Source of the DNA: Paracoccaceae bacterium
Lineage (GTDB): Bacteria > Pseudomonadota > Alphaproteobacteria > Rhodobacterales > Rhodobacteraceae
Length of the DNA: 64,000 nt
NCBI GenBank assembly: GCA_020637675.1
Contig: JACKKD010000002.1
Coordinates: 124,001 to 188,000 of the forward strand
Direction: 5' to 3'
The position numbers were made by a program, and so were the translations under genes. Shown piece after piece: positions 25,960 to 33,802 of this stretch. The notes under the pieces were generated by a model. The model ran no database searches. It had not been told where the DNA came from and saw only the letters and a program-made list of their open reading frames with translations. The first letter of the stretch is position 1. Each line of letters starts with the position of its first letter.

Positions 25960-27132
25960 TCAGAAGCCCGCGCCGGAGAAGCTTCTTGGGGCAGGATCAA
26001 TCACGACCACCTGTGCATTCTGGATCTGGGCGACGGCGAGCCCGCGTTCGTTGGTCCCGTCCGGCAGGAGGCGGAAGACGCCGCTGACGCCGGCGAAGCC
26101 GGACCCCTGGGTCAGGGCGGCGGCGCTCAGGGCGTCGGCCCGGCCGCTCTTCGCCAGGGCCCCGACAGCGGCGATGCCGTCGTAGGCCAGCGCGGCGATC
26201 GGATGCGGCTGTTCGCCATAGGCGGCCGCGAACCGGCTCTGGAACTGCGCCGTCAGCCCCGGATCGGGCAGCGCGAACCAGCCGCCCTGGACGCCCGGCA
26301 TCGAAAGCGTGCCCGAGGGAATGTCCCAGCGCGTGAGGCCGACGAACTGCGTCGTCTGGCCGCTCAACCCGGCCTCCGGCAGCAACTGCGCCAGCAGCGG
26401 CAGCGCGCCGGCCGTGTCGGCGGTGAAGAAGACGGAGGTCGCGCCCGCCGCCCTCGCCTCGGCGGCGATCTGCGGCGCGGCGGCGATCACGCCCTGCTGC
26501 GAGAAGGGATAGCTCGCCGTGCCGACGACCGTCGCGCCGGACCGTGCCGCGGCGGTGGAGATCGCCCGGGCGCCAAGGTCGCCCGCGGGGTTCTGGTCGT
26601 GCACGACCATGATGCGGCCCTTGCCGGAGCGCGCGGCGTAGCGGACAAGCCGGTTGGCGGTGTTCTGGAACGTGGGACCGAGCACGAAGACGTTGCCCCC
26701 GGCGATGTCGGTATTGTTGGAGAACGACAGGACGTTCACGCCGGAAGGCGCCACCGCGACGCCGGCCGCGTTCGCCGCTTCGGCGAAGACCGGTCCGAGG
26801 ATGATCTTTGCGCCTTCGTCCACGGCCTTCCGCGCCATCGCCGCCGAGGTCCCGGCGTCGGAGCCGGCGTTGTAGACCCTGAGGTCGATCCGGACACCCT
26901 GAAGGTCCGCAATGGCGAGATCGGCCGCCTGCTTGAGGTTGCGCGCGAGGACCTCGTCGCCACTGCTTCCCGATCCGCCCGGCAGGATGAGAGCCACGGG
27001 AACCGGCGCCCCGGCGTCGATCGCCGGCGCCCGGCCGGAGGGCAAAGGCTCGCAGGCGGCGACGAGGACGGTGGCGGCGAGAAGGGCGACGCGGGCGAGC
27101 GCCTTGCGGCGGGTACTCAAAACGGCGAACAT
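25960..27132 (-). CDS. Penicillin-binding protein activator-like lipoprotein (LpoA family)
   Basis: The protein has 390 residues. A lipoprotein signal ends in LVAAC with Cys27 as lipidation site. A periplasmic-binding-protein type I fold follows (VALILPGG..., GPVFAEAANAAG, PYRFSQQ-like PFSQQGVIAA). This fits the LpoA C-domain/YraM family, which stimulates PBP1A, or a related Leu/Ile/Val-binding-like protein. I chose ATG 27130-27132 because AGGA lies about 8 nt upstream and the signal peptide begins there. It is divergent from rsmI, the arrangement seen in many proteobacteria (yraM next to rsmI and yraN). The PBP link is inferred from family and context. Confidence 0.82.
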   Translation of the reverse strand: MFAVLSTRRKALARVALLAATVLVAACEPLPSGRAPAIDAGAPVPVALILPGGSGSSGDEVLARNLKQAADLAIADLQGVRIDLRVYNAGSDAGTSAAMARKAVDEGAKIILGPVFAEAANAAGVAVAPSGVNVLSFSNNTDIAGGNVFVLGPTFQNTANRLVRYAARSGKGRIMVVHDQNPAGDLGARAISTAAARSGATVVGTASYPFSQQGVIAAAPQIAAEARAAGATSVFFTADTAGALPLLAQLLPEAGLSGQTTQFVGLTRWDIPSGTLSMPGVQGGWFALPDPGLTAQFQSRFAAAYGEQPHPIAALAYDGIAAVGALAKSGRADALSAAALTQGSGFAGVSGVFRLLPDGTNERGLAVAQIQNAQVVVIDPAPRSFSGAGF

Positions 27133-27240
27133 GAAACGATCCTCGTGGCTTGGACCTCTGGTCCATTTCGGGGGCAACCGGACGGCGGCGAGACTATGCG
27201 CTCCGCCGCGTGAAGTAAACGCAGGAGAGGGGGCCCGGCG

Positions 27241-28101
27241 GTGACCGGCCGGATGGACGCACTGGCCCCCGGGCTCTATTTCGTTGCCACCCCCATCGGG
27301 GCGGCGCGCGACATCACGCTTCGGGCGCTCGACATTCTTGCGACCGCCGAGGTGCTCGCCGCCGAGGATACGCGGACCCTGCGCCACCTGATGGATATCC
27401 ACGGGGTCCAGCCCGGCGACCGGCCGATCGTGGCCTATCACGACCATAACGGCGAGAAGATGCGGCCCCGGCTCCTCGCGGCGCTGGCGGCCGGCAAGTC
27501 GGTCGCCTACGCCTCGGAAGCCGGCACGCCGCTCGTGGCCGATCCGGGCTACCAGCTCGCGCGGGCGGCGATCGCCGCGGGCCATCCGGTGATCTCGGCG
27601 CCGGGTCCGTCGGCTGTACTCGCCGCGCTGACCGTCTCGGGCCTGCCTTCGGACCGCTTCCTCTTCGCCGGCTTCCCGCCGTCCGCGGCCAGCGCGCGCC
27701 GCCGCTGGCTGGAGGAACTTGCCGGCATTCCGGCGACCCTCATCCTCTACGAATCGCCCAAACGCGTTCAGGGTCTCTTAACGGAACTGCGCGACAGTCT
27801 CGGAAACGATCGGCAGGCGGCGGTCTGCCGGGAACTGACGAAGCGGTTCGAAGAGGTGTCGCGCGGCACGCTCGAAGAACTTGCGCGCGACTTTGCCGAA
27901 CGGTCGGTGAAGGGTGAGATCGTCATCGTGATCGACCGTGCCGGCGCGGCTGCGCCGGACCCGGCCGAGGTCGAGGCGCGGCTGAGGGAGGCGTTGAAGT
28001 GCCACTCGATACGGGATGCGGCGGCGGAGGTTTCGGCAGCGCTTGGCCTGCCGCGGCGGCAGGTCTACCAGACGGCGCTCCGGCTCGCCAACGGCGGCTG
28101 A
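27241..28101 (+). CDS. rsmI: 16S rRNA (cytidine1402-2'-O)-methyltransferase
   Basis: A SAM-dependent enzyme of 286 residues with the tetrapyrrole-methylase fold that methylates the ribose of C1402 in 16S rRNA. Family motifs: LYFVATPIGAARDITLRALDIL, AAEDTRTLRHLM, YASEAGTPLVADPGYQL, GPSAVLAALTVSGL and VCRELTKRFEE. It starts at GTG 27241, with ATG 27253 as an alternative. The purine-rich AGGAGAGGGGG upstream suits both. It is followed by yraN, whose reading frame overlaps it, then gshB. Confidence 0.95.
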   Translation: MTGRMDALAPGLYFVATPIGAARDITLRALDILATAEVLAAEDTRTLRHLMDIHGVQPGDRPIVAYHDHNGEKMRPRLLAALAAGKSVAYASEAGTPLVADPGYQLARAAIAAGHPVISAPGPSAVLAALTVSGLPSDRFLFAGFPPSAASARRRWLEELAGIPATLILYESPKRVQGLLTELRDSLGNDRQAAVCRELTKRFEEVSRGTLEELARDFAERSVKGEIVIVIDRAGAAAPDPAEVEARLREALKCHSIRDAAAEVSAALGLPRRQVYQTALRLANGG

Positions 28102-28451
28102 GGGGCCAGGTCTCGCACCACGCGGGCCGGGTCGCCGAGACGCAGGTGGAGGCGCACTATCGCGGGCGCGGCTATCAGGTGGCCGCGCGGCGCTGGCGCG
28201 GCCCGGGCGGAGAGATCGACCTCGTCCTGCGCGCGGGCGACCGGCTGGTCTTCGTCGAGGTGAAGGCAGCCCGGACCCACGCGATCGCGGCCGAACGCCT
28301 CTCTTTCCGGCAGATGAGCCGGATCGCGGCCTCGGCCAGTGCCTTCCTCGCCGGCGAACCTCGGGGCCAGGACAGCGAAATGAGCTTCGAAGTCGCGCTC
28401 GTGGACGGCGCGGGCCGGATCGGGATCGTCGAGAACGCCTTCGGAGTCTGA
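27999..28451 (+). CDS. yraN: YraN family (UPF0102) nuclease-fold protein
   Basis: Conserved core: HAGRVAETQVEAHYRGRGYQV, then RRWRGPGGEIDLVL and LVFVEVKAA, a PD-(D/E)xK-type active-site pattern (E, D, E-x-K). The family is a small Holliday-junction-resolvase-like protein of unknown function. The start is a puzzle. The GTG at 27999 has a good GAGGGAGG 7 nt upstream but adds about 33 residues read from inside rsmI in another frame. The expected start by homology is near 28098, where the only candidate is a CTG overlapping the rsmI stop (CTGA). The GTG at 28146 would remove conserved residues. Confidence 0.85.
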   Translation: MPLDTGCGGGGFGSAWPAAAAGLPDGAPARQRRLRGQVSHHAGRVAETQVEAHYRGRGYQVAARRWRGPGGEIDLVLRAGDRLVFVEVKAARTHAIAAERLSFRQMSRIAASASAFLAGEPRGQDSEMSFEVALVDGAGRIGIVENAFGV

Positions 28452-28523
28452 AGCCGAACCGCCATTGCATCCGCCCGCCGCCTCGGTCATCAATCGGGGC
28501 GCTGAACGAGACGGGGCGGACGC

Positions 28524-29465
28524 ATGGCACTCAAGGTCGCACTCCAGATGGACCCGGTCGAGGCTGTCAACATCGACGCCGATTCGACCTTCCGCATCGG
28601 GCTGGAGGCGCAGGCGCGGGGCCACTCGCTCTTCTACTACACGCCGGGCCGGCTCGCCTACCGCGAGGGCCGGGTGCTGGCGCGAGGCTGGCCCCTGGAG
28701 CTGCGGCGGGTGAAGGGCGACCACTTCACGCTTGGGCCGGAGACAGAGGTCGACCTCGGCACCTTCGACGTGGTCTGGCTGCGCCAGGACCCGCCCTTCG
28801 ACATGGGCTACATCACCACCACGCATCTGCTGGACATGATCCATCCGAAGACTCTGGTCGTGAACGATCCCTTCTGGGTCAGGAACTACCCCGAGAAGCT
28901 TCTGGTGTTGCGGTTTGCGCAACTCACGCCGCCGACGCTCATTGCCCGCGACCTCGCCGCGATCCGCGCCTTCAAGGCGACGCATGGCGACATCATCCTG
29001 AAGCCGCTCTACGGCAACGGCGGGGCGGGTGTCTTCCGGCTCGACCCGAACGACCGCAACCTCGCATCGCTGCACGAGCTCTTCATCGGCATCAACCGCG
29101 AACCGCTGATCGCGCAGAAATACGTCCCGGCCGTGGTGAAGGGGGACAAGCGCGTGATTCTCGTCGACGGCGAGCCGGTGGGCGCGATCAACCGCATTCC
29201 GGCGGCGGGCGAGACACGGTCGAACATGCATGTGGGCGGCCGGCCGGAGAAGGTGGGGCTGACCGACCGCGACCGTGAGATCTGTGCCGCGATCGGCCCC
29301 GTCCTGCGCGAGAAGGGGCAAGTCTTCGTCGGCATCGACGTGATCGGTGACTGGCTGACCGAGATCAACGTGACCTCGCCGACGGGACTTCAGGAACTCG
29401 AGCGATTCGACGGCACCAATGCCGCCCGGCGGATATGGGAGGCGATCGAGGCGAAGCGGGCGTAG
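28524..29465 (+). CDS. gshB: Glutathione synthetase
   Basis: An ATP-grasp ligase of 313 residues joining gamma-glutamylcysteine and glycine. Family features are VALQMDPVEAVNIDADSTF at the start, the LRQDPPFDMGYITTTHLLD stretch, ILKPLYGNGGAGVFRL (ATP loop) and the C-terminal IDVIGDWLTEINVTSPTG metal/ATP site. It is downstream of rsmI-yraN on the same strand and convergent with the comM-like gene. A GST gene lies nearby (31049-31918). Confidence 0.96.
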   Translation: MALKVALQMDPVEAVNIDADSTFRIGLEAQARGHSLFYYTPGRLAYREGRVLARGWPLELRRVKGDHFTLGPETEVDLGTFDVVWLRQDPPFDMGYITTTHLLDMIHPKTLVVNDPFWVRNYPEKLLVLRFAQLTPPTLIARDLAAIRAFKATHGDIILKPLYGNGGAGVFRLDPNDRNLASLHELFIGINREPLIAQKYVPAVVKGDKRVILVDGEPVGAINRIPAAGETRSNMHVGGRPEKVGLTDRDREICAAIGPVLREKGQVFVGIDVIGDWLTEINVTSPTGLQELERFDGTNAARRIWEAIEAKRA

Positions 29466-29468
29466 CCC

Positions 29469-29487
29469 GGCCGCCCGGTCAGCGGCC
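29469..29487. terminator. Short hairpin between gshB and comM-like gene
   Basis: GGCCGC pairs with GCGGCC around a 7-nt loop in the 13-nt space between convergent genes, overlapping the comM-like stop. Weak evidence, no T-run. Confidence 0.3.
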
Positions 29488-30993
29488 CGCCTGCATGCTC
29501 AGCCGGTAGCTCACCGCTTCGGCCACATGCGGCTTGCGCACATCGGCGGATCCCGCGAGATCGGCGATGGTGCGTGCGACGCGCAGGATCCGGTGGTAGC
29601 CCCGGGCCGAGAGGCCGAAGCGTTCGGCAACCCGCGCCAGAAGCTCCCGCCCGTCGCTGTCGGGGCTCGCGATCTCTTCCAGGATCCGGCCCTCGGCATC
29701 GGCGTTCACGCGCATGTCCGCATGGTCGGAGAAGCGCGCGGCCTGCACCGCCCGCGCGGCGGCCACCCGCTCGGCCACCGCGGCCGAGCTTTCGCCCGAC
29801 TCGGGCAGGTCGAGGTCGGTATAGGCCACCGGCGGCACCTCGACCCTGAGGTCGATCCGGTCCATGAGCGGCCCCGAGATGCGGCCGAGGTAGTCCTCGC
29901 CGCAGAGCGGAACCTTGGCGCAGGCGCGCGCGGGGTCGGAGAGATAGCCGCATTTGCAGGGGTTCGCGGCAGCGACGAGAAGGAAGCGGCACGGATAGCG
30001 GATATGGGCATTGGCGCGGGCGACGACGACCTCGCCGGTCTCGATCGGCTGGCGCAGGGTTTCAAGGACGGTGCGGGGGAACTCGGGGAATTCGTCGAGG
30101 AAGAGGACGCCGTTGTGGGCGAGGCTGATCTCGCCCGGCTTGGCGCCGCGTCCGCCGCCGACGATGGCCGCCATCGAGGCGGTGTGGTGCGGCTCGCGGA
30201 AGGGCCGCGTGCGGCTGATCCCGCCCTCGTCCAGAAGCCCCGAGAGCGAGTGGATCATCGAGGTCTCCAGCGCCTCGGCCGCCGTCAGCGGCGGCAGGAT
30301 GCCGGGAATGCGGGCGGCGAGCATCGACTTGCCCGAACCCGGCGTACCGACCATGAGAAGGTGATGCCGCCCGGCCGCCGCGATTTCCAGCGCGCGTTTC
30401 GCCCGTTCCTGCCCCTTCACGTCGCGAAGGTCGCGCCGGGCTGGATCGGTCCGCACCTCGCCGGGATTCGCGGGCGTGATCGGCGCCGCGCCGGTGAAGT
30501 GCCGGAGCACTTCGGCAAGCGTCGCGGCCGCGATCACCGGGGTTGCGCCGACCCAGGCGGCTTCGGGTCCGCATGCCTTCGGACAGAGGAGCGTCCGCTC
30601 TTCCTCCGCCGCGGCCATCGCGGCCGGAAGCGCACCGATCACCGGCACGAGCCGCCCGTCGAGCGAGAGTTCGCCGAGCGCGACCGTGCCCTCGACCTCC
30701 TCGCGCGGCAGGATGTCGATGGCGGCGAGCAACGCGAGCGCGATCGGAAGGTCGAAATGCGAGCCTTCCTTCGGCAGGTCGGCGGGCGAGAGGTTCACGG
30801 TGATCCGTTTCGACGGCAGCGCGATCGACATTGCCGTCAGCGCCGCGCGCACCCGGTCGCGCGCCTCGCTTACCGCCTTGTCGGGCAGGCCCACGACCGC
30901 GAAGGCGGGCATTCCCGCCGCGACCGAGCACTGGACCTCGACGATCCGTGCCTCCACCCCCTCGAAGGCCACCGTATAGGTGCGCGCCACCAT
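29479..30993 (-). CDS. comM: YifB/ComM family Mg-chelatase-like AAA+ ATPase
   Basis: The protein has 504 residues. An N-terminal Lon-protease-like domain (VEARIVEVQCSVAAGMPAFAVVGLPDKAVSE) is followed by a Mg-chelatase ChlI-type AAA+ domain with Walker A GTPGSGKS near residue 215. A zinc-like Cys set (CKCGY...C...C) near 345 and a C-terminal Mg-chelatase helical domain follow. ComM is a branch-migration helicase that helps integrate transformed DNA. In Rhodobacter relatives, competence-type genes including comM belong to the CtrA/gene-transfer-agent recipient pathway (from memory). A TTAAC palindrome stands just upstream. ATG 30991-30993 is well supported by the conserved N-terminus. Confidence 0.9.
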   Translation of the reverse strand: MVARTYTVAFEGVEARIVEVQCSVAAGMPAFAVVGLPDKAVSEARDRVRAALTAMSIALPSKRITVNLSPADLPKEGSHFDLPIALALLAAIDILPREEVEGTVALGELSLDGRLVPVIGALPAAMAAAEEERTLLCPKACGPEAAWVGATPVIAAATLAEVLRHFTGAAPITPANPGEVRTDPARRDLRDVKGQERAKRALEIAAAGRHHLLMVGTPGSGKSMLAARIPGILPPLTAAEALETSMIHSLSGLLDEGGISRTRPFREPHHTASMAAIVGGGRGAKPGEISLAHNGVLFLDEFPEFPRTVLETLRQPIETGEVVVARANAHIRYPCRFLLVAAANPCKCGYLSDPARACAKVPLCGEDYLGRISGPLMDRIDLRVEVPPVAYTDLDLPESGESSAAVAERVAAARAVQAARFSDHADMRVNADAEGRILEEIASPDSDGRELLARVAERFGLSARGYHRILRVARTIADLAGSADVRKPHVAEAVSYRLSMQAGR

Positions 30994-31002
30994 GGTCCGT
31001 CC

Positions 31003-31022
31003 CCGTTAACCCCGGTTAACGG
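31003..31022 (-). promoter_or_regulatory. TTAAC palindrome, possible CtrA-type site
   Basis: A perfect dyad CCGTTAACC-CC-GGTTAACGG lies 10 nt upstream of the comM-like ATG, giving TTAA-N6-TTAA. A further TTAAC half site sits at 31049-31053. The CtrA consensus is TTAA-N7-TTAA, so this is one nucleotide short. The palindrome is so close to the ATG that it would fit repression or a downstream promoter shift better than classic activation. Confidence 0.4.
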
Positions 31023-31048
31023 CTAGCGCGAAGGTGGTTGAGAAAGGG

Positions 31049-31918
31049 TTAACGCGCGGCCAACGCCATGAATGCCGGCCAGGCTTCCGGGTCGGCGAGC
31101 GTCTTGTCGCGGCAAAAGGCATTGCAGAAGCCCCAGACGCGGCCGTCCAGTTCGAGGAAGTGGGTGACGGGCTTGCCGGAATAGGGGCAGGCGGCATTGA
31201 CCGAGGGTTCCCCTGCCGGCGTCGCCTTCCGGGGCTCGGGGCCTGGCCAGGGTCGTTCGGGGTAGGGCATGGCGTAGGACGGCTGGACCAGGGCCTCCGC
31301 CGCGCCCATCGCCCGCCAGCGGCGCAAGGCGGGGTCGGCGAGATGTGCGGCGACGTAGTCCATCGCGGCGGCGGACACCGGGAGATTGTAGGTGGCGATC
31401 CTTGTGGCCACGGGGGCGAAGAAGGCGTCCGCCGCCGTGTAGCGGCCGAAGAGCCAGGGACCGTCCGCGCCGAAGCGGGCCCGCGCCAGTGCCCAGAGGT
31501 CCTCGATCCGGGCGAGGTCGCCCAGAACTTCGTCCCGGGGCGCGGAGTCGGCGTAGCTCAGCCGCAGATTCATCGGACAATCGCCCCTGAGCGCGGTGAA
31601 ACCGGAGTGCATCTCTGCCGCCAAGGATCGGGCCATGGCGCGGGCGGCGGCATCCTCGGGCCAGAGTCCGGCCCGGGGGTGGCGTTCGGCGAGCGTCTCG
31701 GCGATGGCGTGCGTGTCCCACACCACCTCGCCCTCGGGCGTGCGCATCGCGGGCACCAGCCGGGCGGGCGCGAAATCGGCGAGAAGCCGGTGGAAGTCGT
31801 CGGTGTAGAGGATTCCCGTGTGGCAGGTCACCGGCAGGCCGAACTTCTCGAAGAGAAGCCAGCCGCGCAGGGACCAGCTCGAATAGCTGCGGTCGCCGAT
31901 GGCAAGGTGATAGGTCAT
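31049..31918 (-). CDS. Glutathione S-transferase with C-terminal Cys-rich (YHS/treble-clef-like) module
   Basis: The protein has 289 residues. The N-terminal thioredoxin-like GST domain begins MTYHLAIGDRSYSSWSLRGWLL. The helical C-domain contains the N-capping-like TAADAFFAPVATRI. After about residue 235 an extra module follows, CPYSGKPV ... FCNAFCRDKTLADPEAW, with three Cys arranged like a YHS/TRASH metal site. Usual GSTs are 200-230 residues. ATG 31916-31918 has GGGAGG 5-6 nt upstream. Substrate unknown. The stop overlaps a TTAAC half site in front of the comM-like gene. Confidence 0.85.
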   Translation of the reverse strand: MTYHLAIGDRSYSSWSLRGWLLFEKFGLPVTCHTGILYTDDFHRLLADFAPARLVPAMRTPEGEVVWDTHAIAETLAERHPRAGLWPEDAAARAMARSLAAEMHSGFTALRGDCPMNLRLSYADSAPRDEVLGDLARIEDLWALARARFGADGPWLFGRYTAADAFFAPVATRIATYNLPVSAAAMDYVAAHLADPALRRWRAMGAAEALVQPSYAMPYPERPWPGPEPRKATPAGEPSVNAACPYSGKPVTHFLELDGRVWGFCNAFCRDKTLADPEAWPAFMALAAR

Positions 31919-32069
31919 GGCATCCTCCCTTTCTCCCTTGCTAGCCGGCGCCCCGCTGCGGGTCACGTTCATCTTCGTGCGCCGCGCCATCACGGCCGGT
32001 GATGAAAGTCGCGCCGCTTGTCTTCCACGGACTCCGCGCCTAATCCTTGGCGAGGCGGGCGAGGGCATC

Positions 32070-33269
32070 ATGCTGGCGGACAAGCGCATTCTCCTGATCA
32101 TCGGCGGCGGCATCGCGGCCTACAAGGTGCTCGACCTCATCCGAAGGCTGAGGGAGCGGGGGGCGGCGGTGCGGGCGGTGATGACCGCGGCGGCACAGGA
32201 ATTCGTGACACCGCTTTCGGTCGGGGCGCTGACGGCCGATCATGTCTTCACCGATCTCTTCGACCGCCAGGACGAACAGGACGTCGGCCATATCCGGCTG
32301 GCGCGCGAGGCCGACCTCATCGTCGTGGCCCCGGCGACCGCCGACCTGATGGCGAAGGCCGCGCACGGGTTCGCGGGCGATCTCGCCACGGCGGTGCTGC
32401 TGGCGACCGACCACAAGGTCCTGATGGCGCCGGCAATGAACCCACGGATGTGGGCGCATCCAGCCACCCGGCGCAACCATGCCCGGCTGGCCGCCGACGG
32501 CGTCGCCTTCGTCGGCCCGGCGATGGGCGAGATGGCCGAGGCCGGCGAGGCAGGCGAGGGGCGCATGGCCGAGCCCCTGGAAATCGTCGCGGCGGCCGAG
32601 GCCGCGCTGGGCGGCGGGGCGCTCGCCGGTCGGCATGTCATCGTGACCTCGGGTCCCACGCACGAGCCGATCGACCCGGTGCGCTATATCGCCAACCGCT
32701 CCTCGGGGGCGCAGGGAACGGCGCTGGCCGCCGCGCTGCGCGATCTCGGCGCGCGCGTCACCTTCGTCACCGGACCGGCGAGCGTGCCCGCGCCTTCGGG
32801 CGTGGAGGTCGTCGCGGTCGAGACGGCGCGGGAGATGCTCGCCGCCGTCGAGGCGGCGCTCCCGGCCGAGGCGGCGGTCTTCGCCGCCGCCGTCGCCGAC
32901 TGGCGGGTGAAGAACGCGAGCCATTCCAAGATGAAGAAGGATGGGTCGGGCCGGGCCCCGGCGCTCGAGTTCGCGGAAAACCCCGACATCCTCGCCACCG
33001 TGTCGCAGATGGAGGCGGGGCGGCCGCGGCTCGTCATCGGCTTTGCCGCCGAGACCGACGACGTGGTGGCCCATGCGCGGGCCAAGCGTGCGCGCAAGGG
33101 CTGCGACTGGATCGTGGCGAACGACGTTCGGCCTGCGACCGGGATCATGGGTGGCGCGGAGAACGCGGTGACGCTGATCACCGGCGAGGGCGCGGAAGAC
33201 TGGCCACGGCTCGCCAAGGACGAGGTTGCGCGGCGGCTTGCCGCGCGCATCGCCGCGGCTCTGGGTTAA
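32070..33269 (+). CDS. coaBC: Bifunctional phosphopantothenoylcysteine decarboxylase/ligase
   Basis: A fused enzyme of 399 residues making 4'-phosphopantetheine for CoA. The CoaC flavoprotein part has RILLIIGGGIAAYKVLDLIR, catalytic His near 73 in HIRLAREAD, and PAMNPRMW near 123. The CoaB part has VTSGPTHEPIDPVRYIANRSSG near 192 and IGFAAETDD. Odd point: the CoaC clamp, ACGDIGPGRM in E. coli with the active Cys, reads MAEAGEAGEGRM here and has no Cys. ATG 32070 has GAGG just upstream. It is followed by a repeat element and dut. Confidence 0.93.
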   Translation: MLADKRILLIIGGGIAAYKVLDLIRRLRERGAAVRAVMTAAAQEFVTPLSVGALTADHVFTDLFDRQDEQDVGHIRLAREADLIVVAPATADLMAKAAHGFAGDLATAVLLATDHKVLMAPAMNPRMWAHPATRRNHARLAADGVAFVGPAMGEMAEAGEAGEGRMAEPLEIVAAAEAALGGGALAGRHVIVTSGPTHEPIDPVRYIANRSSGAQGTALAAALRDLGARVTFVTGPASVPAPSGVEVVAVETAREMLAAVEAALPAEAAVFAAAVADWRVKNASHSKMKKDGSGRAPALEFAENPDILATVSQMEAGRPRLVIGFAAETDDVVAHARAKRARKGCDWIVANDVRPATGIMGGAENAVTLITGEGAEDWPRLAKDEVARRLAARIAAALG

Positions 33270-33281
33270 TGCGACTAGGCC

Positions 33282-33320
33282 GGGAGCCTCCGGCGGGAGT
33301 ATTTCGGCCACAATGAAAGA
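33282..33320 (+). repeat. Intergenic repeat copy A (core CCTCCGGCGGGAGTATTT)
   Basis: A 39-nt element beginning GGGAGCCTCC and ending AATGAAAGA. It is identical at 36 of 39 positions to the copy on the minus strand at 56258-56296 inside xdhB, and its tail resembles the element at 9567-9616. It lies between coaBC and dut and contains the upstream ATG (33313) that could be mistaken for the dut start. Confidence 0.75.
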
Positions 33321-33327
33321 TGGATCA

Positions 33328-33795
33328 ATGCGTCCGGTGATCCGGGTTCTGCGCGAGGACTGGGCCGACCCTCAGGTGGCGCTGCCTGCCTACGCGTCGG
33401 CCGGTGCCGCCGGGGCGGACATCCGTGCGAACCTTCCCGAGCGCGACCGCGCGGCGGGTCTCGTGCTGGCGCCCATGGAGCGGCGAGTGGTGCCGACGGG
33501 GCTCCGCATCGAGATCCCGGAGGGTTTCGAAGTGCAGATCCGCCCGCGCTCCGGCCTTGCGCTGCGGCACGGGATCTCGCTCCCGAACACGCCCGGGACA
33601 ATCGACAGCGACTATCGCGGACCCTTGGGCGTGCTCCTCGTCAACCTCGGGGCGGAGCCCGTCGTCATCGCCCACGGCGAGCGGATCGCACAGATGATCG
33701 TGGCGCCGGTCGTACAGGCCGAGTTCGCAGAGGCGGCGGCGCTCGGCGAGACGGCGCGGGGCGCCGGCGGCTTCGGCTCCACGGGACGGGGGTGA
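33328..33795 (+). CDS. dut: Deoxyuridine 5'-triphosphate nucleotidohydrolase
   Basis: A trimeric dUTPase that keeps uracil out of DNA and supplies dUMP. The five motifs are visible in order: SAGAAGADIRA, RPRSGLALRHGI, LPNTPGTIDSDYRGPLGVLLVNLG, ERIAQMIV, and the C-terminal RGAGGFGSTGRG. I use ATG 33328 (155 residues, starting MRPVIRVL). The in-frame ATG at 33313 lies in the tail of a dispersed repeat, so its extra five residues are probably not native. It follows coaBC on the same strand. Confidence 0.95.
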   Translation: MRPVIRVLREDWADPQVALPAYASAGAAGADIRANLPERDRAAGLVLAPMERRVVPTGLRIEIPEGFEVQIRPRSGLALRHGISLPNTPGTIDSDYRGPLGVLLVNLGAEPVVIAHGERIAQMIVAPVVQAEFAEAAALGETARGAGGFGSTGRG

Positions 33796-33802
33796 AGTTC
33801 CG

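Noticed and set aside
23262..26087. A 941-codon open frame antisense to glnD
   Set aside because: Mirror of a real gene; no family motif and unnatural residue mix.
32018..33316. Same-strand second frame over coaBC
   Set aside because: Gly/Arg-rich shadow; coaBC motifs are in the other frame.
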